A DNA stretch of 41,208 bases. Origin: an uncultured Acidobacteriota bacterium (GTDB taxonomy: Bacteria > Acidobacteriota > Terriglobia > UBA7540). A program made the translations under genes and the position numbers. The stretch lies in assembly GCA_937900045.1 (NCBI GenBank), contig CALCEB010000192.1, forward strand, positions 1-41,208. The letters run 5' to 3'. Under the pieces are notes generated by a model. It was not told the origin of the DNA and did not search any database. It saw nothing but the letters and a program-made list of their open reading frames with translations. The first letter of the stretch is position 1; each line of letters opens with the position of its first letter. Of this stretch, positions 26,486 through 34,514 are shown piece by piece.

Positions 26486-26999
26486 AGGTCTCCAACGAAA
26501 AAGTCCGGGGCAGTCCGGCTGCGGTCGTATAAGTTATGGTCACGGTAATCTGTTTGAGAATGGCATTGAGGTCGGTGATCTGGATTTGCCGGGTGTAGCC
26601 GCTCAGCGGAGTCGAAGTGCCATCCGAAAGCAGTCCATCCGGCCCCGGCATCGTGATGGTCTCCACCGGCCCGTCATCGGCGGTGTTCACCATTCCATCC
26701 GGCCCGGGCGTGGTCAACGGCGTGGCCCCATCCGTGAAGATTCCGCCGTTGCTGATGTTTTCAATTTGACTCCAAGTGATGCTGTCGGTATTGCGAGCCG
26801 TCAGCACGTCTTCCATGGCCTCACGGGCCTTTTGGCGGGCGATGCTATCCTGCTGGCTCGCCATCACTGTGCTCAATCCTTGGGAGAAGCAGTAAGCCAG
26901 CGCCAGCAGGCCCGTGCTCAAGAGCATCCCGGCCACCAGGACTTCAACCAATGTGAATCCGCTTTCCGAATTTGTCTCTTGACCTTTCATGCTCTTCAC
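26466..26999 (-). CDS. pilV: PilV-like minor prepilin
   Basis: The 177-residue protein has a type III signal, SESG|FTLVEVLVAGMLLSTG, with cleavage after G14 and E19 as the conserved glutamate. The remaining region is a short pilin domain with a TPGPDGMVNTADDGP stretch and an almost identical TMPGPDGLLSDG, which resemble Asp/Gly calcium-binding loops. It is the second gene in the minor pilin operon. The GTG at 26999 directly follows the fimT stop; an ATG at 26990 is a possible start three codons later. PilV proteins join the priming complex of the pilus. Confidence 0.85.
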   Translation of the reverse strand: MKSMKGQETNSESGFTLVEVLVAGMLLSTGLLALAYCFSQGLSTVMASQQDSIARQKAREAMEDVLTARNTDSITWSQIENISNGGIFTDGATPLTTPGPDGMVNTADDGPVETITMPGPDGLLSDGTSTPLSGYTRQIQITDLNAILKQITVTITYTTAAGLPRTFSLETYVSPYI

Positions 27000-27686
27000 T
27001 CAGTGCCAGGCGTTGCCATTGTATTGGTAGCCGCGAATCCTGCCCGTGGCCCCCATGATGGTGATGGCGCGCGCGGTGGCAGGGCTTCCGGGCGTGCCCA
27101 GAAACACCGTTCCATTCACCAGGTTGTTGTTGAGATCTGTGACGGTCCCGTCGCTGACAAATACAATCTGATTGCCCCCGGCAAAGTTGACGGCCTGGGA
27201 GTCGCCAAATCCGTCCGGAGTGTCCGGGACGCCGGCCACGGTGGTGTAAGTCACATTATTGGAAAGGAAGTAGTCCGCGATAGGTGTTTGGGCTAAGTTC
27301 AGCTCAATGCGAACCAGCTTGAATTCATTCGTACCCGCGAACGTTGCAACATAATTCCGGCGCTGGTCGATGGCCATCTGCCGGCCCTGCCGCAACTCGC
27401 CCACCACCAGGTCCAGCGAGGAATCCGCATGAACCATGGGAATGATGTTGGTCATAATGGTGGCCGCCATGCCAGCCATGATTCCAATGATGGCGATCAC
27501 CACCAGAATTTCGATGATGGAATATCCGGCATCGGACCGCTGGCCCGGAATATGCGCCCCACGCTTGCAGGCTGGGAAAGAATGGATTGATTCCTTGCTC
27601 AAGACTCCTCCCTTGGGATTGGCCCCCAGGATTATCGGCTGTATGGGTTGGGGTCTTGAATCCGGCATGGAAGTCCAAGTCTGCAT
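27000..27686 (-). CDS. fimT: FimT/GspH-like minor prepilin
   Basis: The 228-residue frame contains SDAG|YSIIEILVVIAIIGIMAG, with cleavage after G54 and the conserved E59, followed by a GspH/FimT-like domain (GELRQGRQMAIDQRRNYVATF, then a beta-rich part). The 54-residue leader is much longer than usual (6-25). A TTG at residue 29 (27602), preceded by GGGAGGAG, would give a leader of 26 residues and is a serious alternative start. It is first in the operon, with a probable promoter just upstream. The protein ends directly at the pilV start. Confidence 0.82.
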   Translation of the reverse strand: MQTWTSMPDSRPQPIQPIILGANPKGGVLSKESIHSFPACKRGAHIPGQRSDAGYSIIEILVVIAIIGIMAGMAATIMTNIIPMVHADSSLDLVVGELRQGRQMAIDQRRNYVATFAGTNEFKLVRIELNLAQTPIADYFLSNNVTYTTVAGVPDTPDGFGDSQAVNFAGGNQIVFVSDGTVTDLNNNLVNGTVFLGTPGSPATARAITIMGATGRIRGYQYNGNAWH

Positions 27687-27727
27687 GGCGATGGCGGGCG
27701 TCTTGATATGTCCCGCTATATAACTGT

Positions 27728-27733
27728 ATTATA
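27728..27733 (-). promoter_or_regulatory. -10 box of the minor pilin operon
   Basis: On the minus strand TATAAT occurs in an AT-rich stretch about 42 bases upstream of the first fimT ATG. No convincing -35 lies 17 bases away, so a regulated promoter (for example activator- or sigma-54-dependent) is possible. Confidence 0.38.
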
Positions 27734-27796
27734 AGCCACTATAAATTCAATAGAACGAAAGTACTACACAGAGTCGTGAGCCGGCGACGCCCGGTT

Positions 27797-27870
27797 CTGT
27801 AGCGCCGGCCGGCGCTTGCCCTGACAGGGACCGGCGGATTTCGCCGCTCATAGAGCGGCGCTACAGCAAA
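27797..27870. repeat. Dispersed palindromic element, copy 5 (variant, 74 bp)
   Basis: It begins CTGTAGCGCCGGCCGGCGCT, has the TTGCCCTGACAGGG centre also found in copies 3 and 7, and ends GCCGCTCATAGAGCGGCGCT then ACAGCA. The outer GTAGTG arms are absent. It lies about 100 bases upstream of fimT. Confidence 0.7.
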
Positions 27871-28579
27871 CATCCGTCGCCGGCTGATGTCCTCATGGAT
27901 AAAAGTTTGCGGGGACAGGTAAAGACCATGCCACCCGGGATGGCCTTGGGGGCGAATGCTGATTTTTTGGCTTTGAATTGGGTTTGAATTGGCTTTGACT
28001 GGCGATCAAAGCCAAAATTGATCATCGGCTCTTGATTTTAAATAGGTTACGTGGCTTTGTTCCTGAAATCGACGTAACTTACGCATCATCTATGGGTTAT
28101 CCGACTTTTCAATGGCTTTGATAATGGCTTTGAATGGCTTTGTACCATTCTATTTCTCCATGTTTTCAATGGATTACAGACTTTTCCACAGTCAAAAAAA
28201 GATTGTTTTTTTCGCTCCATTTTGCTCGCACCCGCATTTTTACTGGGGTTTCTGCATGTCCGCATTGGCTTTGTTCCCCGAGGGCAATTCCGGCCTCTTG
28301 TTTTCAATGGCTTGCGCGTCATTTGTTGCACACACACTCGAACTGGCGGTTTCGACAAGGCCAGAACTCGCATTTTTACTGGGGATTCTTGATGCCTCGC
28401 CGGGTTTTGTTCCTCGACGGCCCAAGGGGTGGCGCGACCGAGCCAGGGGTGGCATCGGAATGCATTCTTCCCAACCAAGGCCCATCGCCAGCGACGTATC
28501 CATGAAAAAATATCTCCCCGAGCTTTGTTTACTTGAAATATATTATCACATGATTAATAAAATGTCAATGACCATTTGG
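27871..28579. other. Repeat-rich non-coding stretch, AT-richer than its surroundings
   Basis: About 700 bases without a gene I can support. On the minus strand, variants of AAAGCCATTGAAAA recur several times between about 27970 and 28310. A 16-base direct repeat CGCATTTTTACTGGGG is found at 28233 and 28369, with similar sequence continuing after each copy (GTTTTGTTCC and GGCTTTGTTCC, then CGAGG or CGACGG). Open frames here consist of these repeats. The last 70 bases are very AT-rich. Confidence 0.55.
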
Positions 28580-28687
28580 GTAGTGTCTCAGTTTGCTGTA
28601 GCGGCGCTCTATGAGCGCCGGAAACCGTTGAAGATACAAGTTCGGCGCTCATAGAGCGCCGCTACAGCAAGCAAACTGAGACACCAC
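28580..28687. repeat. Dispersed palindromic element, copy 6 (full length, 108 bp)
   Basis: The left arm GTAGTGTCTCAGTTTGCTGT and right arm ACAGCAAGCAAACTGAGACA are inverted, with four extra bases in the right arm. Inside, GGCGCTCTATGAGCGCC and GGCGCTCATAGAGCGCC form two hairpins around the spacer GGAAACCGTTGAAGATACAA. It is nearly identical to copy 8 at 41044. It ends 17 bases from the 3' end of the HAD gene. Confidence 0.9.
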
Positions 28688-28704
28688 CACCATTTGCTTC
28701 GGTT

Positions 28705-29316
28705 CTACCAACTGACTCCGGCTTCGCGGACTTGGCGCTCCAGCTTCGAGGGATCCAAACATTGGATGGCGTGCATTCCGCAGCGCCGCGCGGCTTCCGT
28801 GTTCAGCGCGCGGTCATCAATAAACAGGCACTCCTGGGGCGGACGTTGCGTGAGCCACAGGGCCATTTGGAAAATGGCCGCGTCCGGTTTCTTCACCCCC
28901 AGGTAGCAGGAGCTGAGAAACAGCGAAAAGCATTTCTTCAATCCGAACGTGCCGATGCGGTAGGAATTCAAGTCCAGGGATTCATTGTTTAGTGTCGCCA
29001 AAAAATACTGGCGGGAGGACGCCAGCTTTTCAAACAGGGCCAGGGCCGCTGCAAACGGCTGTGATTGCTCCTTCATAAAGGCAACAAATTCTTCGCGGCT
29101 GAAATGGCGCGGGCGGCAGAACACGGTGTGGTCCAGGTACTCGTCCAGACTCATCTTGCCTACTTCGAAAGCGTTCACCACCAGCTCGTGCCGGCTCTCA
29201 AAATCTTTTCTGTCCAGCTTGAACTTTTCCGCAGCCTTGCGCCGCTCCGCCCGGTCCCAGGCATTCGTCCCCAGCACTCCGCCGACGTCGGAAAAGATGG
29301 CGCTGATTTTCGCCAT
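28705..29316 (-). CDS. HAD-superfamily hydrolase of the DxGGV/L subclass
   Basis: The 203-residue protein shows motif I as FSDVGGVL (nucleophile D9), where the usual second Asp is Gly, as in YihX-type glucose-1-phosphate phosphatases and dehalogenase-like HADs. It also has TLNNES (motif II), GVKKPD (motif III Lys) and FIDDRALNTEAARRCGM (motif IV). The helical cap (residues about 20-95) is of the subclass I type. The substrate is unknown. The ATG is preceded by GAGGAG at about seven bases. It lies ten bases after the pterin dehydratase stop and is co-transcribed with it, though no functional link is evident. Confidence 0.87.
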   Translation of the reverse strand: MAKISAIFSDVGGVLGTNAWDRAERRKAAEKFKLDRKDFESRHELVVNAFEVGKMSLDEYLDHTVFCRPRHFSREEFVAFMKEQSQPFAAALALFEKLASSRQYFLATLNNESLDLNSYRIGTFGLKKCFSLFLSSCYLGVKKPDAAIFQMALWLTQRPPQECLFIDDRALNTEAARRCGMHAIQCLDPSKLERQVREAGVSW

Positions 29317-29326
29317 GCCCCGCTCC

Positions 29327-29662
29327 TCAACGGCCGGGATAGAGATTGCTGATTTTTGCGGCCAGAATGAAATCGCTCTCTGTTAGACCGTCAATCGTGT
29401 GGGTCCAAGTCTTGATCCCGGCCTTGCCCCACGTCAGGTAAATGTCCGGGTGGTGGCCCTGTTGCTCGGCAATTTCGCCCACCCGGTTCACAAAAGCCAG
29501 GGCTTGGGCGAAGTCTGGAAACTTGAAGTTCCGCTCCAAATGGTGGCCTTCCACCACGTCCCAGCCTGGAACCTGGCTTTGGAGGGCGGTTAGTTCCGCT
29601 CCCTGCAACGGCGGCACTCCGCCTTTGCACGGAACGCAGGTCTTGCTTGCAAGATCGGCCAT
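29327..29662 (-). CDS. phhB: Pterin-4a-carbinolamine dehydratase
   Basis: The 111-residue protein dehydrates 4a-hydroxytetrahydrobiopterin, recycling the cofactor of aromatic amino acid hydroxylases. The signature HHPDIYLTWGKAGIKTWTHT (70-89) has the conserved histidines H70, H71 and H88. The N-terminus carries CVPCKGG (C9, C12), a common extension in bacterial members. The start ATG is preceded by GGAGGTG at eight bases; the frame is open 29 codons further upstream but without support. No phenylalanine hydroxylase gene is in the window, and some bacterial members act with other partners. Confidence 0.93.
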   Translation of the reverse strand: MADLASKTCVPCKGGVPPLQGAELTALQSQVPGWDVVEGHHLERNFKFPDFAQALAFVNRVGEIAEQQGHHPDIYLTWGKAGIKTWTHTIDGLTESDFILAAKISNLYPGR

Positions 29663-29737
29663 CTCGGATTCACCTCCTATAATCGAGTCGCGGACATTAT
29701 ACTTCAATGGGGACGGCGCCGCGCCCTTACCGCTTCC

Positions 29738-29860
29738 GGAGTGACGCACTCTGCTGTAGCGGCGCTCGGAGCTTGCCCTGACAGGGAGCGCCGGAAACTA
29801 TTGACAAATCAAGTTCGGCGGTCACAGACCGCCGCTACAGCAAACGAACTGCGCCACTAC
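29738..29860. repeat. Dispersed palindromic element, copy 7 (full length, 123 bp)
   Basis: It has the same architecture as copy 1: a TGCTGTAGCGGCGCTCGGAG left part, the centre TTGCCCTGACAGGGAGCGCC, the second hairpin GGCGGTCACAGACCGCC and the right arm ending CGCCACTAC. The left tip has diverged (GGAGTGACGCACTC). The 17-base sequence CCGCTTCCGGAGTGACG occurs on both sides (29730-29746 and 29861-29877), the left one overlapping the element's tip. Confidence 0.88.
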
Positions 29861-29910
29861 CCGCTTCCGGAGTGACGGCCTTCTGACAAAAGGCGCTGAA
29901 GCACCTTCTT

Positions 29911-30690
29911 ATGCGCATTATGCGCAACCTACGCTTGCTCATCGCGTATGACGGAACCGATTTCCTCGGCTGGCAGAAACAGCCGCAAGGACCGACGATT
30001 CAGGGTGCGCTCGAAGCGGCGCTCGAAAAAACGATCAGTGAAAAAATCCACCTTACTGGCTCCGGGCGCACGGATGCCGGGGTCCACGCATTGGGCCAAG
30101 TAGCCAATTTTGCCTGTCTTAACCCGATTCCGTGCGCGAACCTGGGCAAAGCGATGAACGACGTGCTGCCGCTCAGCATTCGCATTCGCGATGTTAGCGA
30201 AGCGCCGCTAACGTTTCATGCCCGCTACGGGGCACAAGCCAAAACCTACATTTATCGAATTCTGCAGGCTCCGCTGGCGTTGCCTTTCATTAGCCGTTAT
30301 GTCTGTCACTATCCGTATCCGTTGGACGGCCCGCGCATGAACCAGGCCGCCCGCCTGTTCGAAGGCGAACACGATTTCACTTCCTTCGCCGCCACCCCGG
30401 ACGCTGAAGACGAATCGGCAACCGGCAGTGCGGTGCGGTCTATTTATTCCTCGCGGATTATCTTCCGGCCCCGAACCTCCCTGCTGGTATATCGCGTTCG
30501 AGGTAGCGGATTTCTTCGCTACATGGTCCGCAACATTGTGGGCACATTGATCGAAGTTGGGCGTGGAAGACTCCAACCCAATGACATGTTACGAATTCTT
30601 GAAGCACAAGACCGCACCGCTGCCGGCCCCACTGCGTCTGCCCACGGTCTCTGCCTGATGAATGTGGAATACAATAAGGATTCGGAATGA
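29911..30690 (+). CDS. truA: tRNA pseudouridine(38-40) synthase TruA
   Basis: The 259-residue enzyme isomerises uridines 38-40 in the anticodon arm of tRNAs. The catalytic motif LTGSGRTDAGVHALGQ is intact with D55 as nucleophile. The N-terminal RLLIAYDGTDFLGWQKQP, the central KTYIYRIL and FHARYG segments, and the C-terminal GSGFLRYMVRNIVGTLIEVG are all characteristic. The length is typical. ATGs at 29911 and 29920 are both possible and neither has a strong Shine-Dalgarno. It opens the plus-strand cluster after copy 7 of the dispersed palindrome. Confidence 0.97.
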   Translation: MRIMRNLRLLIAYDGTDFLGWQKQPQGPTIQGALEAALEKTISEKIHLTGSGRTDAGVHALGQVANFACLNPIPCANLGKAMNDVLPLSIRIRDVSEAPLTFHARYGAQAKTYIYRILQAPLALPFISRYVCHYPYPLDGPRMNQAARLFEGEHDFTSFAATPDAEDESATGSAVRSIYSSRIIFRPRTSLLVYRVRGSGFLRYMVRNIVGTLIEVGRGRLQPNDMLRILEAQDRTAAGPTASAHGLCLMNVEYNKDSE

Positions 30691-30777
30691 CCGGTGGATT
30701 GTCCGGTAACATCTGGACTCTATGCTTGCCGGAGCGCCTGCATCCTGGGGACTTGCAAACAATTTTGGAGATCGGAG

Positions 30778-32001
30778 ATGGAACCGAATCAGGAATTGAT
30801 CTACGACTGGAACAAGGTCGATGGCCCGGAGCTGCGCGCATCTCCTCGTCCCATGTTGAATGATGAGACCTTGCGCGACGGCCTTCAATCGCCTTCGGTC
30901 GTGGACCCGCCGGTTGAGAAGAAGGTTGAAATCCTGCACCTGATGGAAGACCTTGGAATCGACAGCCTGAATCTCGGTTTGCCCGGCGCCGGACCTCGCG
31001 CCAAGGCAGACGTTCTGCGCCTGGCGCAGGAAATCTCGACGGCAAAACTGCGCATTCGGCCCAACTGTGCGGCGCGCACCGTGGAATCGGACATCAATCC
31101 CATTGCCGATGTGGTCCAGGCTGCGGGCCTGGAAATTGAGGCAGCGACGTTTCTGGGATCCAGTCCCATCCGCCAATACACAGAGGACTGGACGCTGGAT
31201 TTTTTGCTACACACCACGGAGAAGGTCGTGAAATATGCCCGCAACCTCGGCCTGCCGGTGATGTACGTCACCGAGGATACAACCCGCGCCCGGCCGGAGG
31301 TCATCCGCAAGCTTTACACCACGGCCATCGAATGCGGGGCTACGGCGATTGTTGTATGTGATACCGTGGGACACGTCACGCCCTCCGGCGTGCGCGCGTT
31401 GCTGCGCTTTATTCATGAGGAAGTGGTGATGCCTTCGGGCGTGAAGGTGCGAGTGGACTGGCACGGCCATTCGGACCGTGGACTGGCCGTGGTGAATTCG
31501 CTGGCGGCCTACGAAGCAGGCGCCGACCAAGTGCATGCTGCGGCGCTGGGCATTGGCGAGCGCGTCGGCAATACGCCCATGGACCAGATGCTGGTGAATC
31601 TGAAGCTGATGGGCGCGATTGACCGCGACTTGACGAAGCTGAAGGACTATTGTCGCGTGGTGTCTGAAGCCGTGGACGTTCCAATTCCGTCCAACTATCC
31701 GGTCTTTGGTTCGGACGCCTTCCGCACTGCTACCGGGGTTCATGCGGCGGCTGTCATCAAGGCGTACAGGAAGAACGACCGTGAGCTGGCTAACCAAGTC
31801 TACTCCGGGGTCCCTTCGCATTGGTTCGGCCTTGCGCAGAGGATCGAGATCGGTCCCATGAGCGGCAAGTCCAACGTGATTTTCTGGTTGGAGGAGCGAG
31901 GCATATCTGCCACCGAGGAGCGCGTGGAACGGATATTCCAACGAGCCAAGCAGTCTGATCGAGTGTTGAAGGACGATGAGGTTATGAGTTTAGCGAAGTA
32001 G
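30778..32001 (+). CDS. LeuA / homocitrate-synthase-like acyltransferase without regulatory domain
   Basis: The 407-residue protein belongs to the HMGL-like TIM-barrel Claisen-condensing enzymes, which join acetyl-CoA to a 2-keto acid. NDETLRDGLQSP (28-39) holds the metal-binding Asp and the catalytic Arg, HGHSDRG has the metal histidines H229 and H231, and GIGERVGNTPMDQ (258-270) is the conserved loop. TEDTTRARPEV matches the family's ED.TR motif. It lacks the C-terminal leucine-binding LeuA dimer domain, so it resembles homocitrate or citramalate synthase, or a feedback-free isopropylmalate synthase. No leu or lys genes are nearby to settle this. The ATG is chosen because GGAG lies seven bases upstream and the family sequence starts there. 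Confidence 0.88.
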   Translation: MEPNQELIYDWNKVDGPELRASPRPMLNDETLRDGLQSPSVVDPPVEKKVEILHLMEDLGIDSLNLGLPGAGPRAKADVLRLAQEISTAKLRIRPNCAARTVESDINPIADVVQAAGLEIEAATFLGSSPIRQYTEDWTLDFLLHTTEKVVKYARNLGLPVMYVTEDTTRARPEVIRKLYTTAIECGATAIVVCDTVGHVTPSGVRALLRFIHEEVVMPSGVKVRVDWHGHSDRGLAVVNSLAAYEAGADQVHAAALGIGERVGNTPMDQMLVNLKLMGAIDRDLTKLKDYCRVVSEAVDVPIPSNYPVFGSDAFRTATGVHAAAVIKAYRKNDRELANQVYSGVPSHWFGLAQRIEIGPMSGKSNVIFWLEERGISATEERVERIFQRAKQSDRVLKDDEVMSLAK

Positions 32002-32333
32002 CGCCAGGGTCTCGCTAGCCCTTGGGCCTGAAGGCCGCGATGGCGCCGATTTCAGAGATCCTGAGCTATGTGTCTTGCGGCCCTTTGCGCCTTGGCGAGA
32101 ACATTTCTTTCTTAGGACCACAGCCCTCTTCTACGGGACGGGGTGGGCGCGGAGCGCCGGGTGGGGGAAACCGGGCCCCTAACGCGGCGTAGGCCGAACC
32201 GAAGCGGACGCGCCTGCCCAAGGAAATTGAACACGATCATTCCCGCGAAAGTAGGAACCCAAGACCCGCTAGGGCGGTGGATTCCCGCCTTCGCGGGAAT
32301 GACGGGCTCGCTACGGCAGAGGCGCTATATCCA
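32002..32333. other. Intergenic region before the EamA gene
   Basis: About 330 bases hold no gene. The second half contains the two-unit ATTCCCGC palindrome at 32235-32306. The first half shows short GC-rich inverted pieces but no terminator with a U tract. Confidence 0.45.
32235..32306. repeat. Two-unit ATTCCCGC palindromic repeat
   Basis: The left unit GATCATTCCCGCGAAAGTAG and the right unit GGATTCCCGCCTTCGCGGGA (then ATGACGG) are inverted relatives about 25 bases apart. This class is widely dispersed in bacterial genomes. The right unit is read as MDSRLRGNDG in the frame that leads into the EamA gene, a well-known false N-terminus. Confidence 0.75.
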
Positions 32334-33203
32334 TTGAGTAAACGAAAACAAGCCGAGATGCTGCTTCTTCTCATCACTTTCATTTGGGGCTCGACCTTCG
32401 TGGTGGTCAAGCAGGCTCTGCGCGACATTTCACCCGTACCGTTTATTGTGCTGCGGTTTATGGCTGCTGGACTGCTACTGATGGTGTTCCTGGCGCGCGG
32501 CAAAATCAATCCTAAGGCTATCCTGCCCGGAACGATCCTTGGCCTCTTCCTATTCCTGGGCTACATCTTCCAGACTTCCGGATTGGTTTACACCACGCCT
32601 TCAAAATCGGCATTCATCACCGGCTCCAGTGTCATTCTGGTCCCGATCCTGCTGCTTTTTGGGGCATCCCGGCCGCACCCATCGAGCTTCACTGGCGGGA
32701 TTCTGGGACTGGCGGGCCTCTACTTTATGGTGATGCCGAAGGGTTCTCTTACGGTCAATCGCGGCGACATATTGACGCTGATCGGCGCGGTGGCATTCGC
32801 TGTCCAAATTGTCCTGGTGGGTTACTACACGCGGCGCTTCAGCTTTCTCGATCTTGTTCCCGTGCAGATTCTTGTCGTCGGTTTACTGGCCTTTGCAGCA
32901 TGGCCTTTGGATCCGGGGTGGAAGCTCCATTGGACGCACAGGCTGATCGCCGCATTTGCAATTACCGCAGTCTTGGCTACGGCCTTTGCCTTCTCGGTTC
33001 AGAATTGGGCGCAGCAATATACCCCCGCGACCCATACGGCTTTGATTTTTGCCCTTGAGCCGGTCTTCGCTTCGCTCGCTTCCTGGTTGGTGATGAAGCA
33101 GGTATTGGAGGGCCGGGCGTTCCTTGGAGCGGGGCTGGTCTTTGCCGGGATGGTTGTTGCTGAAGTATGGGGTGGTGGAGGGCCATCACCGGTTGAGGGA
33201 TGA
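32334..33203 (+). CDS. EamA-family (DMT) transporter
   Basis: The 289-residue protein has ten hydrophobic segments arranged as two EamA repeats, the drug/metabolite transporter design that exports amino acids, metabolites or drugs. The first repeat opens LLLLITFIWGSTFVVVKQAL and contains PVPFIVLRFMAAGLLL. The second contains GAVAFAVQIVLVGYY and FALEPVFASLASWLV, the conserved Glu-Pro near the last helices. The frame is open 19 codons further upstream, but that part is repeat DNA; the TTG at 32334, about 11 bases after AGAGG, is the best start, with the ATG at 32358 as the alternative. The substrate is not predictable. Confidence 0.9.
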   Translation: MSKRKQAEMLLLLITFIWGSTFVVVKQALRDISPVPFIVLRFMAAGLLLMVFLARGKINPKAILPGTILGLFLFLGYIFQTSGLVYTTPSKSAFITGSSVILVPILLLFGASRPHPSSFTGGILGLAGLYFMVMPKGSLTVNRGDILTLIGAVAFAVQIVLVGYYTRRFSFLDLVPVQILVVGLLAFAAWPLDPGWKLHWTHRLIAAFAITAVLATAFAFSVQNWAQQYTPATHTALIFALEPVFASLASWLVMKQVLEGRAFLGAGLVFAGMVVAEVWGGGGPSPVEG

Positions 33204-33312
33204 CGGCGCCATGTGGGGACATGCCACTGACGGGAAAACCGTCAATCCCGGCCTTGTGGCGTTCCAAAGCGCATCTCAACCACTGTCTTAACAGTCACAA
33301 AACAAGAAGCCA

Positions 33313-34002
33313 TTGCAGTGGTATCATAATCCGATTGTGGAGGTCATTCAGCCAGACACCGTGAGCGAACCCCCTTCCGCAGCCAGCAATACGCTATTCA
33401 CCGCCGGGCATTCCAATCTTGAGTTCGAGACGTTCGTCAAAATGCTTTCAGGTTGTCACGTTGAACTCGTGGCCGACGTGCGCAGCAGACCGCACAGCAG
33501 CCGGTTTCCCCAGTTCAGCCAGCCAGGGTTTGCGGCAATGCTCGAAAGGGAACGAATCGCCTACCTGTTCCTGGGAGAGGAATTAGGGGGCAGACCGGAC
33601 GATCCCGACGCTTACCGCAGCGACGGCGTGGTCGACTACCGGGCGCGCCGGAAGTCTTATGCGTTTCGTTCCGGGCTGGATCGCCTGCTTGATGAGGCTG
33701 GTCGGCGAACGGCCGCCGTGATGTGCGCTGAAGAAGATCCCCTCGAATGCCACCGCTTCCTGATGATCTGCCCGGAGCTGACATGCGCAGGGATTCAGCC
33801 GGTCCATATCCGCAAGAACAGCCAGATGGAAAGCCAGGAAATGGCCGAGAATCGTTTGCTGAGAATGCATGGGTTTGAAGGAATTGCAACCCAGACCCTT
33901 TTCCCCGATGTTCGGGCGGATGCCTTGGAGCAGTCCTACGAGCAGCAGGCTGCTAGGGTTGCCTACCGGGTCAGCCCTGAACTGTTAGTTGACCGATGGT
34001 GA
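33313..34002 (+). CDS. DUF488 family protein (first of two)
   Basis: The 229-residue frame matches DUF488. TLFTAGHSNLEFETF, LVADVRSRPHSSRFPQFS and the terminal CAEEDPLECHRFLM, with a C-x7-CHR motif, are the family's conserved blocks. The function is unknown; the strictly conserved Arg, Cys and His suggest a catalytic or metal/nucleotide-binding pocket. No ATG precedes the domain. TTG 33313, GTG 33337 and GTG 33361 are all possible starts without good Shine-Dalgarno spacing, so the N-terminus is uncertain by up to 16 residues. Its stop TGA abuts the ATG of the second DUF488 gene, so the pair is translated together. Confidence 0.88.
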   Translation: MQWYHNPIVEVIQPDTVSEPPSAASNTLFTAGHSNLEFETFVKMLSGCHVELVADVRSRPHSSRFPQFSQPGFAAMLERERIAYLFLGEELGGRPDDPDAYRSDGVVDYRARRKSYAFRSGLDRLLDEAGRRTAAVMCAEEDPLECHRFLMICPELTCAGIQPVHIRKNSQMESQEMAENRLLRMHGFEGIATQTLFPDVRADALEQSYEQQAARVAYRVSPELLVDRW

Positions 34003-34509
34003 ATGACGGATATGACTTCGACGCTGTGTACCATCGGCTTCACCAAGAAGACGGCAGAACAGTTTTTTGGCCTGTTGGAGCAGGCGGGAGTACGCAGGCT
34101 GATCGATGTGCGGGAGAACCGGGGCGGCCAGCTATCCGCCTTCGCCAAGCACCCGGACCTCGCTTACTTTCTGAACCGGTTGTTGGGCATTGAATACATT
34201 CACGAGCCATTACTTGCGCCTAGCCTGGAGATTCGCGACGCCTACCGGACGACAAAAAACTGGGAGCAGTACGAAGAGTCGTTCGCGGAGTTGATGCGAG
34301 CCAGAAACGTGCCGGAATCGATCAATCCCGGACAGTTCGAGGGGACGGTAGCGCTGCTTTGTTCTGAAGCCGGGCCGGAGAAGTGCCACCGGCGCCTGGT
34401 GGCGGAGATGTTCGCGCGCACATGGAACGCCCAAGGGCATTCCATTGAGGTCAAGCACCTGGTCATGCCCAAGCCTGCCTCCCGCCGAACCCGGAAGGCC
34501 AAGCCCTGA
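34003..34509 (+). CDS. DUF488 family protein (second of two)
   Basis: The 168-residue protein carries the same three blocks as its neighbour but diverged: TLCTIGFTKKTAEQFFGLLE, LIDVRENRGGQLSAFAK and CSEAGPEKCHRRLVAEMF, again C-x7-CHR. It starts at the ATG immediately after the preceding stop, with zero intergenic bases. The first block lacks the GHS of its partner (GFT here), so the two are distinct paralogues, possibly with one catalytic and one structural, or acting as a heterodimer (inference). The C-terminus is basic (PKPASRRTRKAKP). The next gene starts five bases later. Confidence 0.88.
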   Translation: MTDMTSTLCTIGFTKKTAEQFFGLLEQAGVRRLIDVRENRGGQLSAFAKHPDLAYFLNRLLGIEYIHEPLLAPSLEIRDAYRTTKNWEQYEESFAELMRARNVPESINPGQFEGTVALLCSEAGPEKCHRRLVAEMFARTWNAQGHSIEVKHLVMPKPASRRTRKAKP

Positions 34510-34514
34510 AGCCC

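Noticed and set aside
28086..28478. 130-codon open frame on the minus strand with KPLK-like repetitions
   Set aside because: The repetition comes from the AAAGCCATT DNA repeats; no sign of selection as a protein.
28112..28654. 180-codon open frame on the plus strand
   Set aside because: Made of the repeats in the spacer and of palindrome copy 6; no Shine-Dalgarno and no family resemblance.
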